DNA of 64,000 nt from assembly GCA_036426205.1 (NCBI GenBank), contig CM071570.1, positions 77,390,547-77,454,546 of the forward strand, written 5' to 3'. The notes beneath the pieces were generated by a model. The model had not been told where the DNA came from and searched no databases. It saw nothing but the letters and a program-made list of their open reading frames with translations. Below are positions 33,077 through 42,759 of this stretch, in pieces. This DNA is from Ascaphus truei (lineage: Eukaryota > Chordata > Amphibia > Anura > Ascaphidae). The translations under genes were made by a program, and so were the position numbers. Each line of letters begins with the position of its first letter. The first letter of the stretch is position 1.

Positions 33077-34003
33077 TGTAGCCCCCTCACTAATTTTCCC
33101 CCAGCTTGGCACATGTGTCCTGGTAAGAGCAGGCAGTGCTGCGGTTAATAGTGAGCTTGGTGACATCACATCTCCTCAGTTGCTGAGTGTAGCAACTTAC
33201 AGGCACAAGTCTGGGCTTGAGAAGCTGCTAGAATGGTGGGGGGGATGGATAGTATGGCTCATGCATCCCTCATCTAGGGGTGAAGAACAGGGATTTATAA
33301 TGTAGACTGCCTGGGGGCCTCAAGCTCCTGGGATGACAGTCTAGGGTGAGTGAAGAGAAGCAAGACCTTCCTATATGAAGCTCAGGCAGAAGGAGTATTC
33401 TGAGACGCAGGGTGCTAGGGACTAGAAAGTCAACAGGAGACCACTCTTGTGGAGGAGGTTGGTGAACCATGCTCCTCTTTTCAATGTAAGGCTTGAGGTG
33501 GACTAGAGGCTAAAGCCTGCACAGAAGTACTTACCTGAGAGGGAAAGGTCCTGGAGGGATGCTGAGAGGAGACAGAGGAGGTATTACCATTGCTGGTATT
33601 TCCTGCCTTGCTTCATGGCTGAAGATGCCTAGTGCTATCCTGCCTAGGGAAGGGGTGATGCCCCTGGGCTGGGATGCATGCAGAGATTGATCCTTGATGC
33701 AGTGGAAGCCCTGAAACTTGTATGCTGCCTGTAACTTGTAGGCACTTGTTGTGCCTGTCAATAAACCCCTTTGAGTTGCAAAAGATCCTGGTGCCCTATT
33801 CCTTGTCCTGTCCTCACAACTACCACTTCATCCTCCATTACAGCCAAGGCCTGAATTTGCCAGAAGGAACCCTGAGATCACAGGTAACGAACCAGGGAGC
33901 TAACACTCTAATCCCATCGGGAGCGGGTCGGAACCCTGTTCACACATATGTATACCCTATCTCCTGCTGCCGGGGGGTAGGGGGGGGGGATAGGGGTGTT
34001 ACA
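33077..34003 (+). mobile_element. Solo LTR, Gypsy type, with TTAC target duplication
   Basis: 927-bp unit starting TGTAGCCCCC and ending GGGTGTTACA, flanked by the 4-bp duplication TTAC (33073-33076 and 34004-34007). It contains an AATAAA signal at about 33760, followed by the CCCCTTTGAG often seen in LTR R regions. There is no internal coding sequence, so this is a solo LTR left by recombination between the two LTRs of an element. The GGTGTTAC end resembles the LTR end at 18207, and the TGTAGCCCC start resembles the LTR at 21021. Confidence 0.88.
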
Positions 34004-34009
34004 TTACCT

Positions 34010-34850
34010 TTTTATGAAAAATATAATATACAATATTGCACTATGAGAGTTGTGCGCTCTTTTTGTGTTTTTATCTCTAGGTTTATGATGCAGAGGAAGT
34101 GTTTGCAGAGCAATTCCAACAGCTCTGGACTGCCCTAAGATCATAGCAGCTGGGAAAAGCAGCAAATCTACACAGGAGAGATGGGGGACTGTAGGGGAAT
34201 TCCCCTGGAGGCAGTATATCGCCGGTTGAGGAGCGGTCCCACTAAGTGTCTGAATCTGCAGTATTACCAGGCTGCTTGAAAGGAATCCCCTTGTGAGCAG
34301 TGTCCTGCTGTGTGAGGAGTGCATGAAGGATCCCATGCCCCAGAACCATCATAGAGGCTCCTGCAGAGTCAGCTGAGTGCCAGACCGTCCTGTTTTACAG
34401 CTACAGAGTGGTAACCAGTGTGTTATGCACTAAATGCACATGTTATTTCTATCTGATGTACGCAGATTTATTACCCCCTTAACATTGTAATACATTCTAT
34501 TACTTACTTCACTATTTGGCGTTGTGCGCTGTTTTCTTTTTGTTTCCATTTCTTATTATGATGCAGAGACATCCAATTTTTTGAGCGGCAGACTAATGTA
34601 TCCATTCAGCATGCGAGGCAATGCTTTCTTATTTATTCCTCTACTGTTTAATATGTTACATTTTGTATTTTTCACTTAGTCACTTAGATATTTAACACTA
34701 CAGTTTATCTTTACACTTTCTTATATTCCTGACATTAGTAAGTGGTACACACACCCATTAAATATTATTATTATAACCTACCGTATTTAACATACTCACC
34801 ATAACTTATTTAAGGTGTGGATGAAGCCTCTTCCAACTTCAAATTTTTTC
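34010..34850. other. Intergenic DNA, nothing recognised
   Basis: No supported feature. Confidence 0.5.
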
Positions 34851-34855
34851 AAATT

Positions 34856-34936
34856 GCAAAGCCAGTACACCAGTCTCACACTGAAGAGACCCAAAAGGTC
34901 TAAACTGCTGTCTGTGAGTAGGTTTACTGGCTTTGC
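34856..34936 (+). ncRNA. Type I hammerhead ribozyme motif with long stem I, G12 mutated
   Basis: CTGAAGA core box at 34881-34887, stem II GACC/GGTC with loop CAAAA, then TAAA, a near-palindromic stem III ACTGCTGT, and the GTC cleavage triplet at 34910-34912. Stem I is extensive: CTCACA (34875-34880) pairs with TGTGAG (34913-34918), and after an internal loop GCAAAGCCAGTA (34856-34867) pairs perfectly with TACTGGCTTTGC (34925-34936). Known minimal hammerheads of Xenopus retroelements have the same order. The only core defect is U at the G12 position (GAAA to TAAA). G12 acts as the general base, so self-cleavage is expected to be lost. Confidence 0.82.
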
Positions 34937-34942
34937 ACTTCC

Positions 34943-34975
34943 TTAACCCAGGCTATGCTGAAAAGCTGTGTAATC
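34943..34975 (+). repeat. Sequence block shared with 43258-43293
   Basis: TTAACCCAGGCT, then GCTGAAAAGCTGTGTAAT, occurs just after the hammerhead motif here and again near 43258. This suggests a dispersed element of which the hammerhead is one part. Confidence 0.55.
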
Positions 34976-35794
34976 AGCTGCACGGACAACACCTCCGTGC
35001 TTCCCGGTGGAGTAAAGAAAGTGATTGTAATAAGCAGGAGTTGCCATGTAAACACTATACTGCCGGCTTCGTACCTTTTTAAATAAAAACTCCTGGGGGG
35101 TGGGGGGGCGGGGGGGTGTCTGCTTTACGGGCATCTCTTTAAAAGGAGGAGAGATAAAATAATTCAGTCAGTCGGCTTACTTGCATGTCCTTTCACAAAA
35201 TATAGCTATTTGCTGTATGAGGGACTTGAAGAGACACAAAGAGCTGTGTAAAACGTGGATGGGTTTTATTTTGCCTTTAATGTACCTTAAATAATCCCTT
35301 TTTCTATCTCGTAGTGTCAGTGTAGATTCCCTAAAGAAACGATTGAAAGCTTTATACACAAAGAAAAGAAGCGGAAAACTACTTTCTATTCATAGCCTAA
35401 AAATATAGAAAATTGCTTTCACTGTAACACAGCTGGTTTCCTTTCAGGTGTGACTTCATCAGTGGTAGGTTCTCTAATGATTGGCTATTTCATATGCCAA
35501 CAATTATGAGATGTTGGTGAGGATTACTTAAGGCGGGGGAAACAAAAGATGACAAGCGCTCTTGTGATAGAACAGAAGTGACAGTTCATGCAGCGTTCTG
35601 AAAGGACAAAGTGCTGCAGCGTCACTCACTCTCACAGACTTTCACAGACTGTCAACCTTCTGATGTTCACTACAAGAGAAATGGTATTTATTAAGCGCCC
35701 TCCAGCATTTTATTGTGCAGGTAGAAAAATAATGTGCTAGAAAGAAAACAATTCCAATCTCTTCCTTCATATGCCTTTGCCTGCTCAGTGCTTT

Positions 35795-36215
35795 GCAACC
35801 TTTTTTGGTTAAGGAACCATATTATTATAGTGTGAAATTCTGAGGAACCCCAACCCTCTCTAATAGCGTGTGCACTAAGCCGGCAGAATTTGGAGGCAGC
35901 AGAATTTGGAGGCGGCATGCAGACTTTCCGCCCAGCGCATGCGCAATCGGTGTTTGCTGCTTATGCGTATGCGCAAGTGGCACAGGTCACTTCTGCGCAT
36001 GCGTGAGTGAAGCTGGACACTTCTGCGCATGCATGAGCAGAGCTGGCCACTTCTGCGCATGCGCAAGCAGAGCTTGCTACATGTTTTTAGCGGAGCGGCA
36101 ACTTCTGCGCATGCGCGAGCGGTAATGGCCGCTTCTGCACATGTGCGACCAAAGCAGGCTGCTTGTTTTAGCGGAGCTGTCCACTTCTGCACATGCACGA
36201 GTGGGTATGGATAAA
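35795..36215 (+). repeat. Tandem units with palindromic TGCGCATGCGC sites
   Basis: Starts with hAT-like terminus CAGTGCTTTGCAACC, then about seven diverged units near 33 bp with a CACTTCTGCGCATGCGCAAG core (about 35930-36200). The TGCGCATGCGCA palindrome matches the NRF1 binding consensus. The 118-residue minus-strand frame across it is a repeat artefact. Confidence 0.65.
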
Positions 36216-36375
36216 GGAGAGCTCCGATCACAGGTAGAGAGGATTCTGTACGTTTTGGTGAAGCCTCACTGCTGTTTCCTGCACTAAAAAAACACCATCA
36301 GCAGCTTTAAAGATCCTTCTAACAAAAAACAAGTTCAAGCTAAGTTATTTCATTCATTTTTATTATCAGTTTAAT

Positions 36376-36512
36376 CCCGTGGTGGGCAACTCCAGTCCTC
36401 AAGGCCCACCAACAGATCAGGTTTCTGATTGCGCCACCTGTACTGAAGCAGGGATATTCTGAAAGACTGACCTGTTGGTGTCCCTTAAGGACTGGTTTAA
36501 TCTCATGGCTAC
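36376..36512. mobile_element. hAT-type MITE, internally and 3' deleted
   Basis: The left end GTGGTGGGCAACTCCAGTCC, then CTCAAGG and CCACCAACAGATCAGG, is mirrored on the right by CTGACCTGTTGGTGTCC and CTTAAGGACTGG. The outermost right terminus is missing. Possible 8-bp duplication TTTAATCC/TTTAATCT on the two sides. GGGCAACTCCAGTCCTCAAG ends are typical of an abundant vertebrate hAT MITE group. Confidence 0.7.
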
Positions 36513-36514
36513 CG

Positions 36515-37733
36515 GAGGTACCTCAATGCATTGCTATGGCAGGTAACCTAACGTATCCGATGTGTACCAGCATGTACCCCCGCTTCCTGGAATCAGGAAA
36601 CTCGTATAATCAGTGCCAGTAAAATGACTTGTCATATTTATGTACATGGAATGGGACACATGCTGTCTTGCAATTTGCTTTGCAAAAGCTGCAGTTAGAT
36701 TTCTGGAACATATTGAAGCAACTTGACATGCCCAGAAAAAAACTGTTAGCATTTCTGAACTCACATGAACTCTCTCTGTGGCAGAGATATCTGGCACAAG
36801 ATTGTTCTCAGAAAAAAAGCATACATATTCTAGATGTCTGTGTAAATGGGCAAGGCTGGGCTGTATGTCTGGGCCAAAATATTTTACTGTTGAATTATTT
36901 AACCCCCTTGCAGTAAGAAGGCCATAGTGGCCCCTGTAGAAGCATCAGCTTCAGATTAACTATATACATACTGTATATTTTTTTTTTAACCACGTCATCC
37001 TAAAAGTGCATAATATGGATGCTAGAAAAGCATTTTAATGCCCATTGATCTAGCAAGCATCATAATCACGTGGACAGAACCACACGCAGTAGGACTTTGA
37101 AAATGATCAGTTGTTGAATAATAGCAATATAATAGGCAGTGCTGCAAAAAGATAACTTGTATGTACAATCAACCACCAACCCAACTGATGAGTTTACAAT
37201 CTCATTTTTGGCAAGGGAGATAAAACAAGTTAGGATGCAGACACCTGGTCCTGTTCGATTGCCTAAACTACCAGATGGGTTTCTCTCCGTGAGAATGAAA
37301 AAAACATTTCTTCAGGAGATCCTCGTCAGACTCTGCTTTGGGGATAACCAACATTTCAGCTGACTGCATTGACAAGTGTTTGAAAATGTATTGGCCGGTC
37401 AAAAATAGTCTGGTTGGAGTTCGAGTATGGGATTGAAAACTACTGCAGTGCAGAGTGTAATGTGGTCAAAACGTCTGTCTCTTTCTCCTGTTATTGCTGA
37501 GTAGTGATCTCGCCCACTGGGTGAGGGAGCAAGGTACAGTAGCTGTCAGTAATCTGAGCCTGTAGAGAACAGAAGAAAGAGAAGGAGAGAGATACTGTAG
37601 ATGGAATGTCTGCTATGAGGAACTATAAATCATATTAGTCAGCTAGGAAAGTGTTAGTTAAGCAGTGAAGGATTGCATACCTGGCAGATTTTCCATGAGC
37701 AAATTGTATATAACTTAATCATGACTGACTCTT
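36515..37733. other. Intergenic DNA, nothing recognised
   Basis: No gene or repeat ends supported. Short open frames only. Confidence 0.5.
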
Positions 37734-37736
37734 TAA

Positions 37737-38074
37737 GGCTGCGCTTATAGTGCCGGCGACGGCATCGCGAAGGTGCCGTCGCGGCAAAACAAATGCATTG
37801 TCGCCGTCGCGTGCGCTTACAGTGCACGCGACGGCGACAAAGCGACGGAGCGACAGTGCTACCAGAAATCTGGTAGTCACTGATGTTTGATTTTTCCGGC
37901 GACGGTCTCCCCTTGCGGCCAATCGGGAGCTTCTCCGTGCCGCTGCCCTCCCCTTTTATGACGTCGCTGGCCTCGCAGCCAGCGACGTCGCCCAAAACTC
38001 AATTGCAACTTTTGCAAATGGCGACAGGTGACGTCATTGGTCGCGTCACCGTCGCCGGCACTATAAGCGCGGCC
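37737..38074. mobile_element. Harbinger-like MITE with TAA target duplication
   Basis: 338 bp. The termini GGCTGCGCTTATAGTGCCGG and the reverse complement of GGCCGCGCTTATAGTGCCGG differ at one position and extend inward (CGACGG). TAA flanks both sides (37734-37736, 38075-38077). Extremely CpG-rich interior. No transposase. Confidence 0.92.
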
Positions 38075-38079
38075 TAAGG

Positions 38080-39150
38080 TGGGAAAGAGGGGACAAGAGA
38101 CATACAGGGAGGGGTGAAAACAAAGAGTAATGTATAATTAATAACCTTTCAGATCTCCTAGATCAGTGTATGTTACGCTGGGTACAGGTAGTAAACTAAA
38201 AAATGCCTTCTAGTTGTATTTTCAATCTGTTTGAATGAGAGAAGTAATGATTTATTTGCTAGCTGCAATACCTTTTGTTAGAGCAACAAGAATATACAAT
38301 ACAGCGTATGTTTATTTCTAGATTTTATCAGGTACAGGGTGTAGGAAAGCTGCAACTCAGAGGTTATGCGGGACATTTATGCCTTTTAGTGTGGTTTCAT
38401 TCTTGTTATTCTACTTATCTTTAATGTTTTCCCGATTGTCTAAGACAAAACAAATATTTTATTGCAGTAGTTGGGTTGGGTGAGATATTCTCTCTCTACA
38501 TTATTTGTCAGTGCTGCAATGTCCTTAGTTGGAGCCAATGGCAAAATGCTCAATCTGCTTTGGGGCATGATAAGGACATGGAATGAGCAAGTTAATAGAT
38601 GATTTGGATTTACTCCAGCAAGCTATTTCTGGCACTAGACAGCTCATGATGAAGCCTTTACAGTAGGACATTGATGTCAAAGGAATAACGTAGACACTAT
38701 GCTATGAAGAGGTGAGGCGATGTGAGGTCTGATCAACAAATGCATGAACTGTTAAGTGTAAAGAATACTTATTCTAATACAAACATGTTTGGTTTAATGT
38801 TATAATAAAGAACACAGAAAACAACTAACAATATTGATAAAACATGAACATGAGTTTACATGCTTATTAGGAACAGATAGATGGGGGTTATTTCCTAAAC
38901 TCTCCTGGCTGCAAATCCAGTACAATATTTATCAACTAAAATAAATCCCATTTAAAGCATATTAAGCGTTGCACTTTTGTGTATGTAGTGTATGATACAC
39001 ATTTATCAGACTAACTTTTAAAAGTGAACAAGTGAAGAGATAAAGTGCGCAGCTAAATAAACCTATAATACAATAAACAACTAATGTGAACGTGAATAAA
39101 GTGCACCCTTGTATGAACCCTTAAACAAGGAATAAAATAATGTGTCATAC
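38080..39150. other. Intergenic DNA, nothing recognised
   Basis: AT-rich, no supported feature. Confidence 0.5.
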
Positions 39151-39154
39151 AGTA

Positions 39155-39545
39155 TCAGTGATACTCTGGAATGCCCTTCCCCTCAGTACCCGACTAGCAC
39201 CCTCTCTATCCACCTTTAAGACCCAACTTAAGACACACTTGCTTAAAGAAGCATATGAATAGCACTGTTGATATTCTGAACACATGATACACAAAGCTTG
39301 GCCCCCTGCAGATGCACTTACCAGAACTCCCTCCTACTGTCTCTGTACGTTCTACCTACCTACCAATTAGACTGTAAGCTCCTCGGAGCAGGGACTCCTC
39401 TTCCTTAATGTTACGTTTATGTCTAAAGCACTTATTCCCATGATCTGTTATTTATATTATCTGTTATTTATTTGATTACCACGTGTATTACTACTGTGAA
39501 GCACTATGTACATTAATGGCGCTATATAAATAAAGACATACAATA
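39155..39545 (+). mobile_element. 3' end of an L2/CR1-group LINE
   Basis: Begins with the end of ORF2 (LWNALPLSTRLAPSLSTFK-like codons, matching 51340-51420) and runs through the 3' UTR: TAGACTGTAAGCTC, GGAGCAGGGACTCCT, TGTGAAGCACTATGTACATT, AATGGCGCTATATAAATAAA. It ends in a short ACATACAATACAATA tail. It is strongly 5'-truncated, as usual for target-primed elements. This copy shows the complete 3' terminus that is missing at 51631. Confidence 0.88.
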
Positions 39546-40155
39546 CAATACATGTCATTGGCGACTGCAGCTGTATCATACGAGGTGGCTCAGCACTCCG
39601 ACAGCATTAGACAGAAAATGACAAAAAACAACAGCGCAAAACCGCAATAGTGAAGTATATCAAATATATTATTGTAGAATAAAAGGTGAGTATACTGCGT
39701 ACATTTAGTAGATAGAACAAGCGCATTGAGTGTAAATTACACAACAGGTTACCACACGATGGAACTGCGGCAGATGAAATAGGCTTGAGTCGTGATGTCA
39801 GCTCCGCGTCCCGAACAGATGGGGCACTGCACACTCCGTCTTTCCTTTGACCCAGATCTCGTCAATGGGGGATCCCTCCTGGAGACAGTGGTAATAGGAA
39901 TCTCAGAATGCAGGGCAACGTCGCCACTCGATGATACAGCAGTCACGTGATGGAAAGTCCCTTGTGCATGCGTGATGCGGGAATCAGTCCAAAAAGGTAC
40001 AGGACCCAGATAATAGCCCCACAGTGGCATATAGAGTGTATAGCAACCGCTACGTAATCGCTACAGATGTCCACCGCTCTTCCGTCAAGCAGAAACGGAT
40101 AGTGAGGCTAACAATGACCATACAAGTAAACTGGAATATGCACTTGCACAATAAA

Positions 40156-40215
40156 AACACTATTCCTACGCATTTCGTAGCTGATAGCGCTACTTCACCA
40201 GGGAGCTTTATTATG
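40156..40215 (-). ncRNA. Hammerhead-like motif, inverted partner of the next
   Basis: On the minus strand: CTGGTGA, an extra A, stem II GTAGC/GCTAC with loop GCTATCA, GAAA, then ATGCGT, A and GG. CC/GG and AATAAA/TTTATT segments of the flanks can pair as a loop-interrupted stem I. A6 of the core is G, and the stem III palindrome is broken by one change (ATGCGT). Probably inactive. Confidence 0.5.
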
Positions 40216-40325
40216 AGATTAGAATTCATTCCACCCTCGGTTTTAGTGGGGGATCGAACTAAGCTTCTATCTAGAAGGGAAATTATTGGATCTTCAAGTT
40301 AAACTGTCCAATACCACATGTTACC

Positions 40326-40361
40326 CTGATGAAGTAGCGCTATCAGCTACGAAACGCGTTA
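40326..40361 (+). ncRNA. Hammerhead-like motif with intact core
   Basis: CTGATGA (40326-40332), an extra A, stem II GTAGC/GCTAC (40334-40338 with 40346-40350), GAAA (40351-40354), palindromic ACGCGT (40354-40359) and U at the cleavage position. All invariant core bases are present, with one extra A between A9 and stem II; an extra A at this place is known in the CChMVd viroid hammerhead. The right flank has become an AATT repeat, so stem I is lost. It lies 122 bp from an inverted copy with the same stem II. Confidence 0.62.
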
Positions 40362-40364
40362 ATT

Positions 40365-40830
40365 AATTAATTACCCCCCCAAAAAATCACATTATTCCAA
40401 ATCAACCCACAAAGAAATACCAGAAATAAATACAAGCAAACAACGAAAATATATTAAAAAGAAATGGAACCACTAGCCAACAAATCAATTAACTAAATCA
40501 AACCACTAGCCAACAATCAATTAATTAAATCAAACCACTAACCAACAAAATAAATAATAAATTAAAAACGCTAAACAATCAGAAAATGAAATAAAAACAA
40601 GCCATCCAAATTACAAACAATTTAAGCCAAATATTAAACAGAAAAAGAAAAACAACAATCAATAGAAAAAAAGAATTTGCCAAAAAATGCATTGGCTGTC
40701 ACTTTATTTATCTGTGCCAATACACAATCAGTCAATGGGCAATAAAAAACATCAAAAGAAAAAAATACAATAAAAAAACCTGTAAAAATACAATTACATA
40801 CATTCAATATTTTTTTTACCTTTATAAGCG
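40365..40830. repeat. A/C-rich low-complexity DNA with ~34-bp tandem units
   Basis: Units of the type AAACCACTAGCCAACAA, then ATCAATTAAATC, repeat three times at about 40468-40555. The rest is A-rich. Confidence 0.7.
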
Positions 40831-40931
40831 TTGACCCTCCGAATCCCAGCGATTCGGCAAGCTCTCGTACTGCGACATCATCAAAGTCAATCCAACGCCA
40901 TCCACCTTGAAGATCCGGAACAGGATCAGAT
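40831..40931 (-). other. Short coding-like segment, unidentified
   Basis: On the minus strand this gives a 100-residue frame (40634-40936). Its first ~40 residues (with GGWRWIDFDDVAVRELAESL) look protein-like in composition, while the rest is translated T-rich repeat. I do not recognise the family. It could be a fragment of a transposon gene or chance. No intact domain can be claimed. Confidence 0.3.
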
Positions 40932-41189
40932 AACAAAATTCTTCTTTCTTTTATCTTCTGTCACCTTCTTCTATCATTATTTCTTTCTTTTCTTTAATAT
41001 TCTATCTTCTTACTTCATCAGTCATTCTAACCCCATGGTAAGTCCCAACGGATGTTGTCTCCTCGTCTTCTTCCTGTTAAATTAGGCGTCCAGGCCTTAT
41101 ATATGGCCTGTGATGTCCCATTTTCAGATCAGATGGTACAACTCCAATCTGATTGGACGCTGTATCATGTGCCTGCCTCTTTTTTTTTA

Positions 41190-41320
41190 TTTTAAGGATG
41201 TGATATTTGTCATCTACAAGGGAGGTACGTCACATCCTTAAACCCACATAGCTATATCACATGGTATTACAGCCAATGGGATTGAAGACAATCCCATTGG
41301 TTGCTGTACCATGTGAGGTT
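41190..41320. repeat. Two adjacent foldbacks
   Basis: TTAAGGATGTGA near 41192 pairs with TCACATCCTTAA near 41229. Next, TCACATGGTA, CAATGGGATT (41250-41282) pairs with AATCCCATTG, TACCATGTGA (about 41289-41319), separated by six bases. These could be arms of an old MITE. Confidence 0.7.
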
Positions 41321-41344
41321 ACATTAGTGCAAAAGGATGTGACA

Positions 41345-41632
41345 TCACCTGGAGGCCCATAGACACTCGCGGTAATCACATGAGGACTCCCGGACACCCG
41401 CGGGGACAATCTGGAGGTCCACAGACACCCACGGGAACCACTCAAAGACCCCCAGACACCTGTGGGGATGACCCAAGGACCCCCGTGGGGCCCCCGGACA
41501 TGCGCGGGGACCACCTGGAGGCCCACGGACCCCTGCAGGAACCAAACGAGGACCACCAGACACCAGCAGGGACCACCTGGAGGCCCACGGACACCCACGG
41601 GGACCACCTGAGGACCCCCACCAGCCTCAGGT
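41345..41632 (+). repeat. GC-rich minisatellite
   Basis: About eight diverged units of 30-38 bp built on GGGGACCACCTGGAGGCCCA and CGGACACCCA. Open frames on both strands (106 and 138 residues) follow the repeat and are not genes. Confidence 0.85.
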
Positions 41633-41639
41633 ATCAATC

Positions 41640-42330
41640 CTGTGCATACAATAACAAGAGAAATATAAAACAAATAAATTCAAAAAATAAAAAACAATAA
41701 ATAAAAAATATAAAAAGTCCTTGGCGCACTATCAGGTAAATAAACCTGATAAAAAATGGAAGTCCCAATTCTTTGAAAGTAGGGATGATACGTGGGTCCG
41801 GAATCCAATCTCTCAGAGTCCCTTGGATGGTAGATCAGAATCTGTAATTATACAAAACAAACCAACCATTGCGCAGTAACCTCTGGTTAATCGTTTGCTC
41901 CCACACCGCTGCTAGCTACTTACTTAAAAGTAGAAGATACTGGGCCTTGAATGGTATCTTTAGCTTTCTTTCTAGCATGCAGGCTGGATATCTGTAGGTT
42001 GCCAGACGATGTTAACCCTCTCCGGACAGTTGCTTACAGTAACATGAATTGGAATAAAAATAGAAAAAAACAATGGTATAATATCGTACAAATTTAATAA
42101 AACAATGAAGGACTTACAGCAGTACACTCACATGCTGACCGGCCCTATGAACAGGATACAATGTGCCGTCCGCTTGCGTGAGAGGATATCAGAGCGGTGC
42201 ATATGGAGGTAGGACCGTGCGTGAATCCGCTTCGTGGCCGCGACTCGGAGCGCCTGATCCACCTCCGATGACGTCACTGCTAGCGCGCCCCTTCTCCTCT
42301 ACACATGCGCGCACGTAGTATCACGTCCTA
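41640..42330. other. Intergenic DNA, nothing recognised
   Basis: Contains a CpG-rich patch near 42160-42330 next to the hammerhead-like motif. No gene. Confidence 0.5.
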
Positions 42331-42334
42331 CTGA

Positions 42335-42394
42335 AACTCCACCCTACGCGCGTTTCGTGACTGCTGACGTCACTTCTTCAGGGGTAATGGAGTT
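42335..42394 (-). ncRNA. Hammerhead ribozyme motif with all helices and intact core
   Basis: Minus strand, in order: AACTCC, bulge ATT, ACCC (stem I 5' side); CTGAAGA; extra A; stem II GTGAC/GTCAC with loop GTCAGCA; GAAA; palindrome ACGCGCGT (stem III); A at the cleavage position; GGGTGGAGTT (stem I 3' side). ACCC pairs with GGGT and AACTCC with GGAGTT. All invariant residues are present. Stem III is a fully self-complementary octamer, as in minimal hammerheads thought to act as dimers. This is the best candidate for an active ribozyme in the window, the caveat being the extra A before stem II. Confidence 0.75.
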
Positions 42395-42659
42395 GTGATG
42401 GAAATACATGCTATTTAAGCACATTTAAAAATGCCCGCACTGCTCCTATATTGGATAATTACACCAACCAGGAACTGCTACGTATGCCACAGACATATAT
42501 CACAAACAAATGCAATAAAGACTGCATCATAATAGCGGATATATAGGGGAATGAATTACACACCCTGTGCTTACAAAATTAAAAATGCTTTTATGTGGGG
42601 TACAGGGGATGTGTGGGTTCTGTATTGGTTGTTAGTACATATTGTGATGTTTATTGGGG

Positions 42660-42730
42660 GCAGGGGGGGGGGGGGCAGAGGGGGTGAGTGAAGGGCCAAG
42701 TACCCCCCTTCACTCACCACCTCTGCCCCC
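42660..42730. repeat. Long G/C-rich hairpin
   Basis: GGGGGCAGAGGGGGTGAGTG followed by AAGGG pairs with CCCTTCACTCACC and CCTCTGCCCCC across a seven- to ten-base loop (about 42672-42727), after a run of 13 G. Around 24 paired bases. Confidence 0.8.
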
Positions 42731-42759
42731 AATATACCTGCTATTGTTCCTTAACCCCT

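Noticed and set aside
35428..35468. Possible further hammerhead on the minus strand (CTGATGAAG...GGAAACCAGCTGTG)
   Set aside because: Core-like words are present, but the segment between them does not form a proper stem II and stem I is missing. Only a distant relic at best.
41257..41700. 138- and 106-residue frames across 41257-41700
   Set aside because: Follow a GC-rich minisatellite; proline/glycine repeats on both strands.
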